Assembly: GCF_018323985.1 (NCBI RefSeq)
Contig: NZ_AP024590.1
Location: 62,001-126,000 of the forward strand
Direction: 5' to 3'
Length of the DNA: 64,000 nucleotides
Source: Enterobacter kobei
GTDB taxonomy: Bacteria; Pseudomonadota; Gammaproteobacteria; Enterobacterales; Enterobacteriaceae
The notes under the pieces are model-generated. The model was not told the DNA's origin. It was given only the letters and a program-made list of their open reading frames with translations, and ran no database searches. The position numbers and the translations under genes are program-made. The number at the start of each line of letters is the position of its first letter. The stretch's first letter is position 1. This document shows, piece by piece, positions 46,120 through 54,743 of the stretch.

Positions 46120-47147
46120 TGAGTACGATAAATGCTCATATGACTGTGATCGGTGCCGGCTCTTACGGCACCGCTCTTGCCATTACCCTGGCAAGAAATG
46201 GCCACGAAGTGGTGCTTTGGGGCCACGATCCAAAACATATCGCGACGCTGCAACATGATCGTTGCAACCTGGCGTTCCTCCCGGATGTGCCTTTTCCCGA
46301 TACGCTGCACCTTGAAAGCGACTTAGCCACGGCGCTTGCTGCGAGTCGTAACATCCTGGTCGTGGTGCCAAGCCATGTCTTTGGCGACGTGCTGCGACAA
46401 ATCAAACCATTGATGCGCGATGACGCGCGCGTGGTATGGGCGACCAAAGGCTTAGAAGCCGAAACGGGTCGTCTGTTGCAGGATGTGGCGCGCGAAGCGC
46501 TGGGCGATGCCATTCCGCTGGCGGTGATTTCCGGGCCGACCTTCGCCAAAGAACTGGCGGCGGGCCTGCCGACGGCGATTTCCCTGGCCTCCACCGATGA
46601 GGTATTTGCTGAAGATTTGCAGCAGTTGCTGCACTGCGGCAAAAGCTTCCGCGTCTACAGCAACCCGGATTTTATCGGCGTGCAGCTGGGCGGGGCGGTG
46701 AAAAACGTGATTGCCATCGGCGCGGGTATGTCCGACGGCATCGGTTTTGGTGCCAATGCGCGTACCGCGCTGATCACCCGTGGGCTGTCCGAAATGTCCC
46801 GTCTGGGCGTGGCGCTGGGTGCCGATCCGTCCACCTTTATGGGCATGGCCGGTCTGGGCGATCTGGTCTTAACCTGTACTGACAATCAGTCCCGTAACCG
46901 TCGTTTCGGGATGGCGTTAGGTCAGGGCATGGACGTCAAAAGCGCGCAGGAGAGTATCGGCCAGGTGGTTGAAGGGTACCGTAATACGAAAGAAGTCCGC
47001 GAGCTGGCACACCGCTTTGGTGTCGAAATGCCAATAACCGAGGAAATTTATCAAGTATTGTATTGTGGAAAAAATGCGCGCGAGGCAGCATTGACCCTGT
47101 TAGGCCGCTCCCGCAAGGATGAGCGTACCAGCCATCCGGCTCCCTAA
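46119..47147 (+). CDS. gpsA: Glycerol-3-phosphate dehydrogenase [NAD(P)+] GpsA
   Basis: Makes sn-glycerol 3-phosphate from dihydroxyacetone phosphate for phospholipid synthesis. 342 residues from the ATG at 46119; N-terminal nucleotide fold MTVIGAGSYGTALAI and a catalytic KNVIAIGAGMSDGIGFGANA region (Lys about 195). Coupled to secB by a 4-bp overlap; longer upstream reading is not conserved. Confidence 0.96.
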   Translation: MSTINAHMTVIGAGSYGTALAITLARNGHEVVLWGHDPKHIATLQHDRCNLAFLPDVPFPDTLHLESDLATALAASRNILVVVPSHVFGDVLRQIKPLMRDDARVVWATKGLEAETGRLLQDVAREALGDAIPLAVISGPTFAKELAAGLPTAISLASTDEVFAEDLQQLLHCGKSFRVYSNPDFIGVQLGGAVKNVIAIGAGMSDGIGFGANARTALITRGLSEMSRLGVALGADPSTFMGMAGLGDLVLTCTDNQSRNRRFGMALGQGMDVKSAQESIGQVVEGYRNTKEVRELAHRFGVEMPITEEIYQVLYCGKNAREAALTLLGRSRKDERTSHPAP

Positions 47148-47209
47148 CCCTCATCACTGACACGGCCATCGCAGAGTGGCCGGTCATTTTATTTCGCCTG
47201 GAGTATGCA

Positions 47210-48031
47210 ATGCCGTGTGAAGAACTGGATCTCGTCTGGAATAATATTAAAGCCGAAGCCCGGGCGCTGGCCGACTGTGAGCCAATGCTGGCCAGTTTTT
47301 ATCACGCGACCTTACTCAAGCACGAAAATCTCGGCAGCGCGCTGAGCTATATGCTGGCGAACAAGCTGGCGTCGCCGATCATGCCTGCTATCGCCATTCG
47401 TGAAGTGGTGGAAGAAGCCTACGCCGCCGATCCGGAAATGATTGCCTCCGCCGCCTGCGATATTCAGGCCGTGCGCACCCGCGATCCGGCGGTGGATAAA
47501 TACTCCACGCCGCTGCTCTATCTGAAAGGGTTTCACGCCCTGCAGTCTTACCGTATCGGTCACTGGCTATGGAATCAGGGTCGCCGCGCGCTGGCGATTT
47601 TCCTGCAAAATCAGGTGTCGGTGTCCTTCCAGGTGGATATTCACCCGGCGGCGAAGATTGGCCGCGGTATCATGCTCGACCATGCCACCGGTATTGTGGT
47701 GGGCGAAACGGCCGTGGTTGAAGATGATGTCTCTATCTTACAGTCGGTTACGCTCGGCGGGACCGGCAAAACCAGCGGCGATCGCCATCCGAAAATCCGC
47801 GAAGGCGTAATGATTGGTGCCGGGGCGAAAATTCTCGGCAATATCGAAGTCGGGCGTGGCGCGAAAATTGGTGCCGGTTCAGTAGTGCTGCAACCCGTGC
47901 CGCCGCACACGACCGTGGCAGGCGTACCGGCCCGCATTGTCGGCAAGCCGGAATCAGAAAAACCTGCGATGGATATGGATCAGCATTTTAACGGCGCGAA
48001 TCACCGTTTCGAGTACGGCGACGGTATTTAA
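47210..48031 (+). CDS. cysE: Serine O-acetyltransferase CysE
   Basis: 273 residues, the E. coli length. First step of cysteine synthesis: acetyl-CoA plus serine. N-terminal helical part, then a left-handed beta-helix of hexapeptide repeats (IGRGIMLDHATGIVVGETAVVEDDVSIL...). Catalytic His/Asp in DHATG. C-terminal tail ends GDGI, the Ile that docks in CysK and carries feedback inhibition. 62 bp after gpsA. Confidence 0.97.
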   Translation: MPCEELDLVWNNIKAEARALADCEPMLASFYHATLLKHENLGSALSYMLANKLASPIMPAIAIREVVEEAYAADPEMIASAACDIQAVRTRDPAVDKYSTPLLYLKGFHALQSYRIGHWLWNQGRRALAIFLQNQVSVSFQVDIHPAAKIGRGIMLDHATGIVVGETAVVEDDVSILQSVTLGGTGKTSGDRHPKIREGVMIGAGAKILGNIEVGRGAKIGAGSVVLQPVPPHTTVAGVPARIVGKPESEKPAMDMDQHFNGANHRFEYGDGI

Positions 48032-48033
48032 CG

Positions 48034-48507
48034 CTAGCTGCGCAGTACCGCGCCCGGATAGCCAAGCTGACGCCAGGCTTCATACACCACCACGGAGACG
48101 GCGTTAGACAGGTTCATGCTGCGGCTGTCCGGCATCATCGGGATGCGGATCTTCTGCTCTTTAGGCAGCGCATCCAGAATAGTGGCAGGCAGACCACGCG
48201 TCTCCGGACCAAACATCAGATAATCCCCGTCCTGATAACTCACCGCGCTGTGGGCTGGTGTGCCTTTGGTCGTCAGGGCAAACAGCCGCTGCGGATTTTC
48301 TGCCGCCACAAAAGCGGCATGACTGGCATGACGCACCACTGCGGTGAATTCGTGATAATCCAGCCCGGCGCGGCGCAGACGCTTGTCATCCCAGGTAAAG
48401 CCCATTGGCTCAATGATGTGCAGGCGAAACCCGGTGTTGGCACACAGGCGGATAATATTCCCGGTATTCGGCGGGATTTCAGGTTCGAATAAGACAATGT
48501 TCAGCAT
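48034..48507 (-). CDS. trmL: tRNA (cytidine(34)/uridine(34)-2'-O)-methyltransferase TrmL
   Basis: 157-residue SPOUT enzyme that methylates the wobble base ribose of tRNALeu isoacceptors. Conserved knot blocks: PPNTGNIIRLCANTGF, MFGPETRGLP and MPDSRSMNLSNAVSVVVYEAWRQLGY. Convergent with cysE, 2 bp apart. Confidence 0.97.
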   Translation of the reverse strand: MLNIVLFEPEIPPNTGNIIRLCANTGFRLHIIEPMGFTWDDKRLRRAGLDYHEFTAVVRHASHAAFVAAENPQRLFALTTKGTPAHSAVSYQDGDYLMFGPETRGLPATILDALPKEQKIRIPMMPDSRSMNLSNAVSVVVYEAWRQLGYPGAVLRS

Positions 48508-48544
48508 GCTGCCCCCTCAATAATGGCGGGCAGCATAGCAAAAA

Positions 48545-49729
48545 TCAGGCGGCATCGCCTGTTTTCACCGGCGCGAACACTGATTCATGCTCAACGTTCT
48601 GCACCAGCGAGTCGCGGCTGATTTCGCTTATCGAACGTGCACCGGTTAGCGTCATCGCCACGCGCATCTCTTTTTCGATCAGGTTCAGCAGATTCGCCAC
48701 TCCCGCCTGACCGTGGGTCGCCAGCGCATACAGATAGGCACGGCCCAGCAGCACGGTATCCGCGCCCAGAGCGATCATCCGTACGACGTCCAGCCCGTTA
48801 CGGATGCCGCTGTCTGCGAGGATCGCAATGTCACCTTTCACCGCGTCGGCAATCGCCGGCAGCGCGCGGGCAGACGAGAGCACGCCGTCAAGCTGACGGC
48901 CGCCGTGGTTCGATACCACAATGCCGTCTGCGCCAAAACGAACCGCATCGCGCGCATCGTCCGCATCGAGGATCCCTTTGATCACCATCGGACCGTCCCA
49001 GAATTCGCGGATCCACTCCAGGTCTTTCCATGAGATGGACGGATCGAAGTTATTCGCCAGCCAGCCAATATAATCCTCCAGCCCGGTCGGCTTGCCGAGG
49101 TAAGCGGAGATGTTGCCCAGATCGTGAGGGCGACCATTGACGCCGACGTCCCACGCCCACTGCGGATGTGTCACCGCCTGCCAGTAACGGCGCATCGCCG
49201 CGTTGGCGCCGCTCATACCGGAATGCGCATCCCGGTAGCGTGCTCCCGGCGTCGGCATATCGACGGTAAACACCAGCGTTGAACATCCTGCCGCTTTGGC
49301 GCGCTCCAGCGCGTTACGCATAAAGCCGCGATCCCGCAGGACGTACAGCTGGAACCACATCGGACGCTTAATCGTCGGGGCGACCTCTTCAATCGGGCAG
49401 ACGGATACCGTCGACAGGGTGAAAGGGATGCCTTTGGCATCGGCTGCCGCGGCCGCCTGCACTTCGCCGCGCCGGGCGTACATGCCGCACAGCCCTACCG
49501 GGGCCAGCGCCACCGGCATCGACAGCGTTTCGTTAAACAACGTGGTTTCCAGGCTCAGATCGGACATGTTTTTCAGCACGCGCTGGCGCAGTGCTACCTG
49601 CGAGAGATCTTCCACGTTGCGGCGCAGCGTATATTCCGCGTAGGCACCGCCGTCGATGTAATGGAAAAGAAAGGGCGGCAGGATACGCTGCGCTGCGGCA
49701 CGGTAATCACTGGCTGCGGAAATAATCAT
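48545..49729 (-). CDS. lldD: L-lactate dehydrogenase (quinone) LldD
   Basis: FMN-dependent alpha-hydroxy acid oxidase on the inner membrane that oxidises L-lactate to pyruvate. 394 residues (E. coli 396). Starts MIISAASDYRAAAQRILPPF; the catalytic His lies in VSNHGGRQLDG (about 275), and FMN binding in LADSGIRNGLDVVRM and GADTVLLGR. Last gene of lldP-lldR-lldD, 26 bp after lldR. Confidence 0.97.
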   Translation of the reverse strand: MIISAASDYRAAAQRILPPFLFHYIDGGAYAEYTLRRNVEDLSQVALRQRVLKNMSDLSLETTLFNETLSMPVALAPVGLCGMYARRGEVQAAAAADAKGIPFTLSTVSVCPIEEVAPTIKRPMWFQLYVLRDRGFMRNALERAKAAGCSTLVFTVDMPTPGARYRDAHSGMSGANAAMRRYWQAVTHPQWAWDVGVNGRPHDLGNISAYLGKPTGLEDYIGWLANNFDPSISWKDLEWIREFWDGPMVIKGILDADDARDAVRFGADGIVVSNHGGRQLDGVLSSARALPAIADAVKGDIAILADSGIRNGLDVVRMIALGADTVLLGRAYLYALATHGQAGVANLLNLIEKEMRVAMTLTGARSISEISRDSLVQNVEHESVFAPVKTGDAA

Positions 49730-49755
49730 GGGTTTCTCCCTGACAGTTCATTGGG

Positions 49756-50499
49756 TTAACCGGGCAGGCGAGTGATGCGCGCCTGGCGGGCCTGATCCTC
49801 ATCGAATCGTTTAATGGTGGTATGCACAAATTCCAGATGCAGCATCATCGCCTTACGTGCGCCGTCGGCGTCACCGGCCATAATGGCGTCCATCACAGCC
49901 TGATGCTGTTCGGTGAGCTGCGCGAACACCGACGGCACGAAATACATCCGCTGACGGCTCTGTTTCACCGACAGTTGCAGCAGATCGAAGAAGCCGCGCA
50001 TGGTCTGCAACAGCACCACATTGTGCGACGCTTCAGCGATGGCTAAGTGAAAGCGTACGTCTGCCTGCGAGGCCAGATCCGGGTCATCGCTCAGGGTGGC
50101 GTCAAAGCAGAGCTGAATTTTTTCTTTGTCCGCAGCGGTGGCGCGCAGGGCGGCATGCCAGGCCGTGCTCGCCTCAATCGCATGACGGGCTTCCAGAATA
50201 TCGAAGCTGTAGTCCGGATCGTCCGCCATCAGCGTTTTCAGCGGATAGACAATGTTTTGCTCGGACCAGTCTTCCTGCGGCCAGCGCACGAAAGTGCCGC
50301 CGCCGCGTCGGCTGAGCAGCACGCCTTCACTGATAAGTTTCGCAATCGCCTCCCGCAGGGAATTGCGGGAGACGCCAAGCTGGGCGGCCAGCTTGCGCTC
50401 GGCAGGCAAGCGCGCTCCTGGCTCAAGCTGCTGTTCATCTATCAGCGCACGCAAGCGATCGGCGATGGTGTCGGACAGACGCACGGGCATTACTATCAT
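49756..50499 (-). CDS. lldR: Lactate-responsive regulator LldR
   Basis: 247 residues (E. coli 258, shorter at the C-terminus). FadR-class GntR factor: winged helix with LPAERKLAAQLGVSRNSLREA (28-48) and GTFVRW wing, then an FCD ligand domain from about 85. Acts as both repressor and activator of lldPRD depending on L-lactate in E. coli. Overlaps lldP by 4 bp. Confidence 0.96.
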   Translation of the reverse strand: MIVMPVRLSDTIADRLRALIDEQQLEPGARLPAERKLAAQLGVSRNSLREAIAKLISEGVLLSRRGGGTFVRWPQEDWSEQNIVYPLKTLMADDPDYSFDILEARHAIEASTAWHAALRATAADKEKIQLCFDATLSDDPDLASQADVRFHLAIAEASHNVVLLQTMRGFFDLLQLSVKQSRQRMYFVPSVFAQLTEQHQAVMDAIMAGDADGARKAMMLHLEFVHTTIKRFDEDQARQARITRLPG

Positions 50500-52151
50500 G
50501 GGATCATCCAGGTCAGAACGTAGGCCTGCAGTGTCGTGATCACCCCGACCATACAGGTGAAAATCAGGCTGTGTTTAACGGTAAAGCGGAACAGGTCGGA
50601 CTCTTTACCCACCAGCCCCACCGCGGCGCAGGCGATGGCGATAGACTGCGGCGAAATCATCTTGCCGGTTACGCCACCGGTCGTGTTTGCCGCCACCAGC
50701 AGCACATCCGAGACGCCGATCTGCTGGGCGGCGGTCGCCTGCAGCGCAGCAAAAAGCGCATTTGATGAGGTATCTGAGCCGGTCAGAAACACGCCAAGCC
50801 AGCCGAGGAACGGCGAGAAAAAGGTAAACGCATGACCGGTATGGGAAAGCGCCAGCGCCAGCGTTGAGGACAGCCCGGAATAGTTAGAGATAAACGCGAA
50901 CGCCAGCACCATGCCAATGGAGTAAATCGGCAGCGCCAGCTCTTTCAGCGTGCTGCCGAAGGTGACGATCGCGTCTTTCGGCTTCATGCGCAGCCAGACG
51001 ATGGAGATCAGCGCCGCGAACAGAATGGCCGTGCCGGTGGCAGAGAACCAGTCGAATTTATATACCGCCGCATAAGGTGTGGCCGCGTTCACCACCGGCG
51101 GCATACGCGCCACCAGCTTATCCAGATGCGGCACAGAAATATTGATCACCCAGTCATACATTGCGCCGCCTGGCGCAAACAGGGCTTTGAAGGGGGGAAT
51201 ACTCCACAGGGTGACGGTGGCGGTCAAAAACAGGAACGGTGACCAGGCGCGCATGATTTGCCCGCGGGAGTAGTGTTTCGGGGTAACGGCCGCATCGCCC
51301 GCGGTGGCATTCACGTCGTCAAAACGGAAAATACGCACCGGCTGCCAGCGACGCAGGAACAGCGTCAGACAGACCAGCGAAACCAGCGAAGAGATAATGT
51401 CCGGCAGTTCCGGCCCGAGAAAGTTGGAGCTGAGGTACTGGGCGATGGCAAAGGAGCCGCCCGCCACCATCACCGCCGGCCAGGTTTCCTTCACGCCGCG
51501 CCAGCCATCCATAATCGCCATGATCCAGAACAGCACGATGATAGTCAGGAACGGCAACTGGCGGCCCACCATCTGGCCGATTTCAAAGCTGTCGAGGCCG
51601 GTCACCTGGCCTGCCACGAGGATCGGGATGCCCATCGCGCCAAACGCCACCGGTGCCGTGTTGACGATCAGGCAAAGCCCGGCGGCATACAGCGGTTTAA
51701 AGCCCAGTCCCACCAGCAACGCGGCGGTAATGGCGACCGGCGCGCCGAACCCGGCAGCCCCTTCCAGAAAGGCCCCGAACGAGAAGCCGACGATCAGCAT
51801 TTGCAGGCGCTGGTCCGGCGTAATAGAGAGGATGGAGGAGCGGATGATCTCGAACTGCCCGGTTTTGACCGAGATTTTGTAGACAAAAACCGCCGCGATG
51901 ATGATCCACGCAATCGGCCACAGGCCGTAGAAGAAGCCGTACACCACCGAGGCGAGGGCGTTGTCCACGGGCATATCGTAGAAGAACAGCGCAACGGCCA
52001 GCGCGATGGCCACCGTCCAGCTGGCGGCGACATAGCCTTTCAGCTTGAGCTGAATTAAGGCGAAGAAGAAAAACAGGATCGGTAGCGAGGCGATAAGGCT
52101 CGACAGCCACAGGTTCCCTGCCGGATCGTAGTTTTGTTGCCAGAGGCTCAT
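50496..52151 (-). CDS. lldP: L-lactate permease LldP
   Basis: 551 residues, the E. coli length, if started at MSLWQQNYDPAGNLWLS with SD AGGAGA 5 bp upstream; an earlier in-frame ATG is not conserved. Lactate permease family transporter of the inner membrane with about 13 hydrophobic segments, moving L-lactate, D-lactate and glycolate with protons. Conserved FLEGAAGFGAPVAITAALLVGLGF and TGSDTSSNALFAALQ segments. First gene of the lld operon. Confidence 0.97.
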   Translation of the reverse strand: MSLWQQNYDPAGNLWLSSLIASLPILFFFFALIQLKLKGYVAASWTVAIALAVALFFYDMPVDNALASVVYGFFYGLWPIAWIIIAAVFVYKISVKTGQFEIIRSSILSITPDQRLQMLIVGFSFGAFLEGAAGFGAPVAITAALLVGLGFKPLYAAGLCLIVNTAPVAFGAMGIPILVAGQVTGLDSFEIGQMVGRQLPFLTIIVLFWIMAIMDGWRGVKETWPAVMVAGGSFAIAQYLSSNFLGPELPDIISSLVSLVCLTLFLRRWQPVRIFRFDDVNATAGDAAVTPKHYSRGQIMRAWSPFLFLTATVTLWSIPPFKALFAPGGAMYDWVINISVPHLDKLVARMPPVVNAATPYAAVYKFDWFSATGTAILFAALISIVWLRMKPKDAIVTFGSTLKELALPIYSIGMVLAFAFISNYSGLSSTLALALSHTGHAFTFFSPFLGWLGVFLTGSDTSSNALFAALQATAAQQIGVSDVLLVAANTTGGVTGKMISPQSIAIACAAVGLVGKESDLFRFTVKHSLIFTCMVGVITTLQAYVLTWMIP

Positions 52152-52353
52152 GAAGATCTCCTGAGGGCCATTCATCCTGTCGCGCGGCGAGTCTGCGCTC
52201 ATCTTCGCGTCACACTGTCTGTAAAAGTGGCCCTGCCAGTTAAGGTTTGTAGGGTTAATGACAATGAATGGTTAACCAAATGTTATTGGCTGGCAATGCA
52301 CGTGTAACGGGAAATTGGGGTTTTGTGAGCAGACAGTGGCTCAGGAGCAGGAT

Positions 52354-52364
52354 TGGTAGGACCA
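52354..52364 (-). promoter_or_regulatory. Putative LldR operator
   Basis: TGGTAGGACCA is a perfect TGGTN3ACCA palindrome, the FadR/LldR-type operator, about 200 bp upstream of lldP. A second GGT..ACC palindrome (TGGTTAACCA, spacing 2) lies at 52269-52278. LldR in E. coli uses two separated operators and DNA looping; the spacing here (about 85 bp) would fit. Assignment by motif only. Confidence 0.5.
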
Positions 52365-52383
52365 CATCAGAAGGGAAGCACAG

Positions 52384-52414
52384 ATAAAAACCTCTCCCGC
52401 TGGTGGGGAGAGGT
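52384..52414 (-). terminator. yibL terminator
   Basis: On the minus strand ACCTCTCCCC pairs with GGGAGAGGT across ACCAGC-like loop sequence and is followed by TTTTTA, 14 bp after the yibL stop. Lies in the lldP-yibL gap, which also holds the putative LldR sites. Confidence 0.85.
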
Positions 52415-52428
52415 CAGAAAGCAGGGGA

Positions 52429-52791
52429 TCAGAATGCGGTTTTTGAAAAGCCGGTCATCTCGGTCAGTTGCATCTCACGACCTAACTCGGTCATCGGATG
52501 CACCACCACCAGGCCACGTACGCTTTTCTTCAGCTTGCCCATGTCGGCCTGTTCTTTTTTCGTGATCGCGCGGCGGAACGGCATATCCGCCAGTTTCTGC
52601 GCTTCTTTGCTCAGCTTGTGGCCGTGCAGGGCGCGCAAGCGGGCGATTTCGCCTTCCAGCGTCTCTTTTTCTTTTTCCAGCTCGGCGTATTTGTCGGCGG
52701 CTTCAGCCAGCGAGATATCAGCCTGCTGGTGGCGGATGGCATCAAGGCGATCGCTCAGGCGTTTAATTTCACTCTTTTCAACTTCTTTCAT
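52429..52791 (-). CDS. yibL: Ribosome-associated protein YibL
   Basis: 120 residues, the E. coli length. Highly charged helical protein (MKEVEKSEIKRLSDRLDAIRHQQADISLAE) with a conserved C-terminus GLVVVHPMTELGREM. Copurifies with ribosomes in E. coli; precise role unknown. Separated from mtlR by 60 bp. Confidence 0.94.
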   Translation of the reverse strand: MKEVEKSEIKRLSDRLDAIRHQQADISLAEAADKYAELEKEKETLEGEIARLRALHGHKLSKEAQKLADMPFRRAITKKEQADMGKLKKSVRGLVVVHPMTELGREMQLTEMTGFSKTAF

Positions 52792-52850
52792 GACAATTGG
52801 ACTCTAAATCGGGGAGATATTGCGCTAAGGATACACTAATCCGCGGGCGG

Positions 52851-53441
52851 TTACTTCTGAAAGGCTTTTTTCAGGCTGATACGGGAGATCAGCTCTGTCA
52901 GGGAAAGCACCATGGTGGATCGCACAACCTGTTGATAACGCTGCTTTTGCATCGCATAGAGATCGGCATCGCTGAGATCAAACGGCGGCGCAGGCGGCAG
53001 GGCGGCCACGCAGTGCAGCTCACCGAAGGGGCCTAAGATCTCGTCGTCAGTAAACGCGTATTCGCTGCCGTCGTGATTCAGCTCTTCCCGCAATGCCATC
53101 AGCAGTTCGGCGTCCTCATATTCCAGGCGGCTGATCACGCCAAGCCCGTAAATGAGTTTTAAGCGCACAGACAAATCGCCCAGCGGGCCGTCGCCGTCAA
53201 GCAGCGGCTCGACGGCATATTTCACCGCGTAATCGTCTTTGCGGAAAACCTGAAGCACCAGAATGTTCACCGCCTCGGTGAGTAACTCGACGGCGGCAAT
53301 CAAAAAGCTTCGTACGGTTTTGCCAGCATTAAGACGCTCAAGCACACGGTTTTCAAAGGCCTGGGTTTCTTCCATTATTGCCTGCATTTCCGACAATCTG
53401 TTGTTCAGGCGCGGAAAGCTCCGCGCCGGGTTTGGCATCAT
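52851..53441 (-). CDS. mtlR: Mannitol operon regulator MtlR
   Basis: 196 residues, the E. coli MtlR type (no DNA-binding domain visible). Repressor of the mannitol operon of the MtlR/FumE family; in E. coli it works through partner contact rather than clear DNA binding. The ATG overlaps the mtlD stop (ATGA at 53438-53441). The first 12 residues differ from E. coli, the rest is near identical. Confidence 0.95.
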   Translation of the reverse strand: MMPNPARSFPRLNNRLSEMQAIMEETQAFENRVLERLNAGKTVRSFLIAAVELLTEAVNILVLQVFRKDDYAVKYAVEPLLDGDGPLGDLSVRLKLIYGLGVISRLEYEDAELLMALREELNHDGSEYAFTDDEILGPFGELHCVAALPPAPPFDLSDADLYAMQKQRYQQVVRSTMVLSLTELISRISLKKAFQK

Positions 53442-54586
53442 GCCTTTGCGTTGTACGCGTTTACCGCCTCTGCCACGACGTCGCTCGTCGCATCCAGACC
53501 GGAAATCTGCGCCAGCGCAGCCTGCGGGCCTTTCTCTTCAATCAGCTGTGCCAGCTCAATCGCCTGCGGATCCTGCTCGCTACGATAGTGCATCGCTGCG
53601 GCAATACCCAGCACCAGGTTGTGATGCGGCAGGTCATATTCCAGCGTGCCCAGCAGCGGTTTGATCAGGCGATCGCCTGCGCTCAGTTTACGCAGCGGCT
53701 GACGGCCCACACGCTCCACATCATCTTTCAGATAAGGGTTTTCAAAGCGCCCTAAAATTTTCTGGATATAGGCGGCGTGTTTCTGCGTGTCGAAACCATA
53801 ACGTTTGATCAGCACCGCGCCGCTTTCTACCATCGCACCTTTTACCACAGTACGGATTTTCTCGTCGAGGATGGCATCACGGATAGTCTGTAAACCGGCC
53901 TGCTGGCCGAGATAAGCGGTAATGGCGTGACCGGTGTTCAGGGTGAACAGCTTACGCTCAACGAAGGCCATCAGGTTGTCGGTCAGCTCCATACCCGCGA
54001 TGGTCGGCGGGGTGCCTTTGAACTGTGTCTGGTCGACGATCCACTCGCTGAAGGTTTCCACCGTCACTTCCAGCGGATCGTTGGTAGCCGAAGCCGACGG
54101 CGGCACGATACGGTCAACGGCGGAGTCCACAAAGCCGGTATGCGCTTCCACCCAGGCTTTATCTTCTTCCGCCAGCGCGTTGAACACATGGCCTTTCAGC
54201 TGCGTGGTGCCGCGCACCATGTTTTCACAGGCGATGATATTGAGAGGCGTGTCGTTACCCTGGGCTTTGCGTTTTGCCAGGCCTTTAGCGATAGCCGGGG
54301 CGATACGCTCCAGCACCACTGGGCCAACCGCCGTGGTCACCAGATCAACCTCTGCGATGAGGTCGATAACCTCGTCGCCAATGCTGCTGACCGCGTTAAC
54401 ACCTGAAACGGTGTCCACCTGTTCATTTTCACCGACAACGTGAACCTGATAGCTATGACGGGCATTCAGGGCGTCGAGCACCGCCTGATTCACATCGGCG
54501 AATGTCAGCTCAATACCCGCGTCCGCCAGCAATTTGCCGATGAAGCCACGTCCGATATTACCTGCGCCAAAATGTAATGCTTTCAT
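53438..54586 (-). CDS. mtlD: Mannitol-1-phosphate 5-dehydrogenase MtlD
   Basis: 382 residues from MKALHFGAGNIGRGFIG; the NAD-binding glycine motif begins at residue 7. Oxidises mannitol 1-phosphate to fructose 6-phosphate. Long-chain mannitol dehydrogenase family signatures: FVDSAVDRIVPP, ERKLFTLNTGHAITAYLG. The five-codon upstream extension is not conserved. Lies downstream of mtlA after a palindromic spacer. Confidence 0.97.
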   Translation of the reverse strand: MKALHFGAGNIGRGFIGKLLADAGIELTFADVNQAVLDALNARHSYQVHVVGENEQVDTVSGVNAVSSIGDEVIDLIAEVDLVTTAVGPVVLERIAPAIAKGLAKRKAQGNDTPLNIIACENMVRGTTQLKGHVFNALAEEDKAWVEAHTGFVDSAVDRIVPPSASATNDPLEVTVETFSEWIVDQTQFKGTPPTIAGMELTDNLMAFVERKLFTLNTGHAITAYLGQQAGLQTIRDAILDEKIRTVVKGAMVESGAVLIKRYGFDTQKHAAYIQKILGRFENPYLKDDVERVGRQPLRKLSAGDRLIKPLLGTLEYDLPHHNLVLGIAAAMHYRSEQDPQAIELAQLIEEKGPQAALAQISGLDATSDVVAEAVNAYNAKA

Positions 54587-54614
54587 AGAATTAACCTTCA
54601 TTAATGTTTTTACC

Positions 54615-54738
54615 CGAGAGGGCTGGGGTGAGGAGGCGAATTCTCCTCACCCTAACCCTCTCCCAATGGGAGAGGGGATAGATTGTGCCTCGTACCCCGC
54701 TTTTCTCCCTCTCCTGGAGGAGAGGGCCGGGGTGAGGG
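54615..54738. repeat. Palindromic GC-rich intergenic element between mtlA and mtlD
   Basis: Three stacked inverted repeats share CCCTCTCC/GGTGAGG units: a long stem GAGAGGG...GGTGAGGAG / CTCCTCACC...CCCTCTC (54615-54662), CCCTCTCCC/GGGAGAGGG (54656-54675), and CCCTCTCCT/AGGAGAGGG (54707-54726). Such REP-like palindromes between mtlA and mtlD usually stabilise the upstream mRNA and set unequal expression. No T run is present, so not a simple terminator. Confidence 0.8.
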
Positions 54739-54743
54739 CGGCG

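Noticed and set aside
52152..52428. yibT-like small gene expected near yibL in E. coli
   Set aside because: No matching reading frame found in this gap or between yibL and mtlR.
54615..54738. Possible CRISPR array
   Set aside because: Only a few palindromic units, no regular spacers, and no cas genes.
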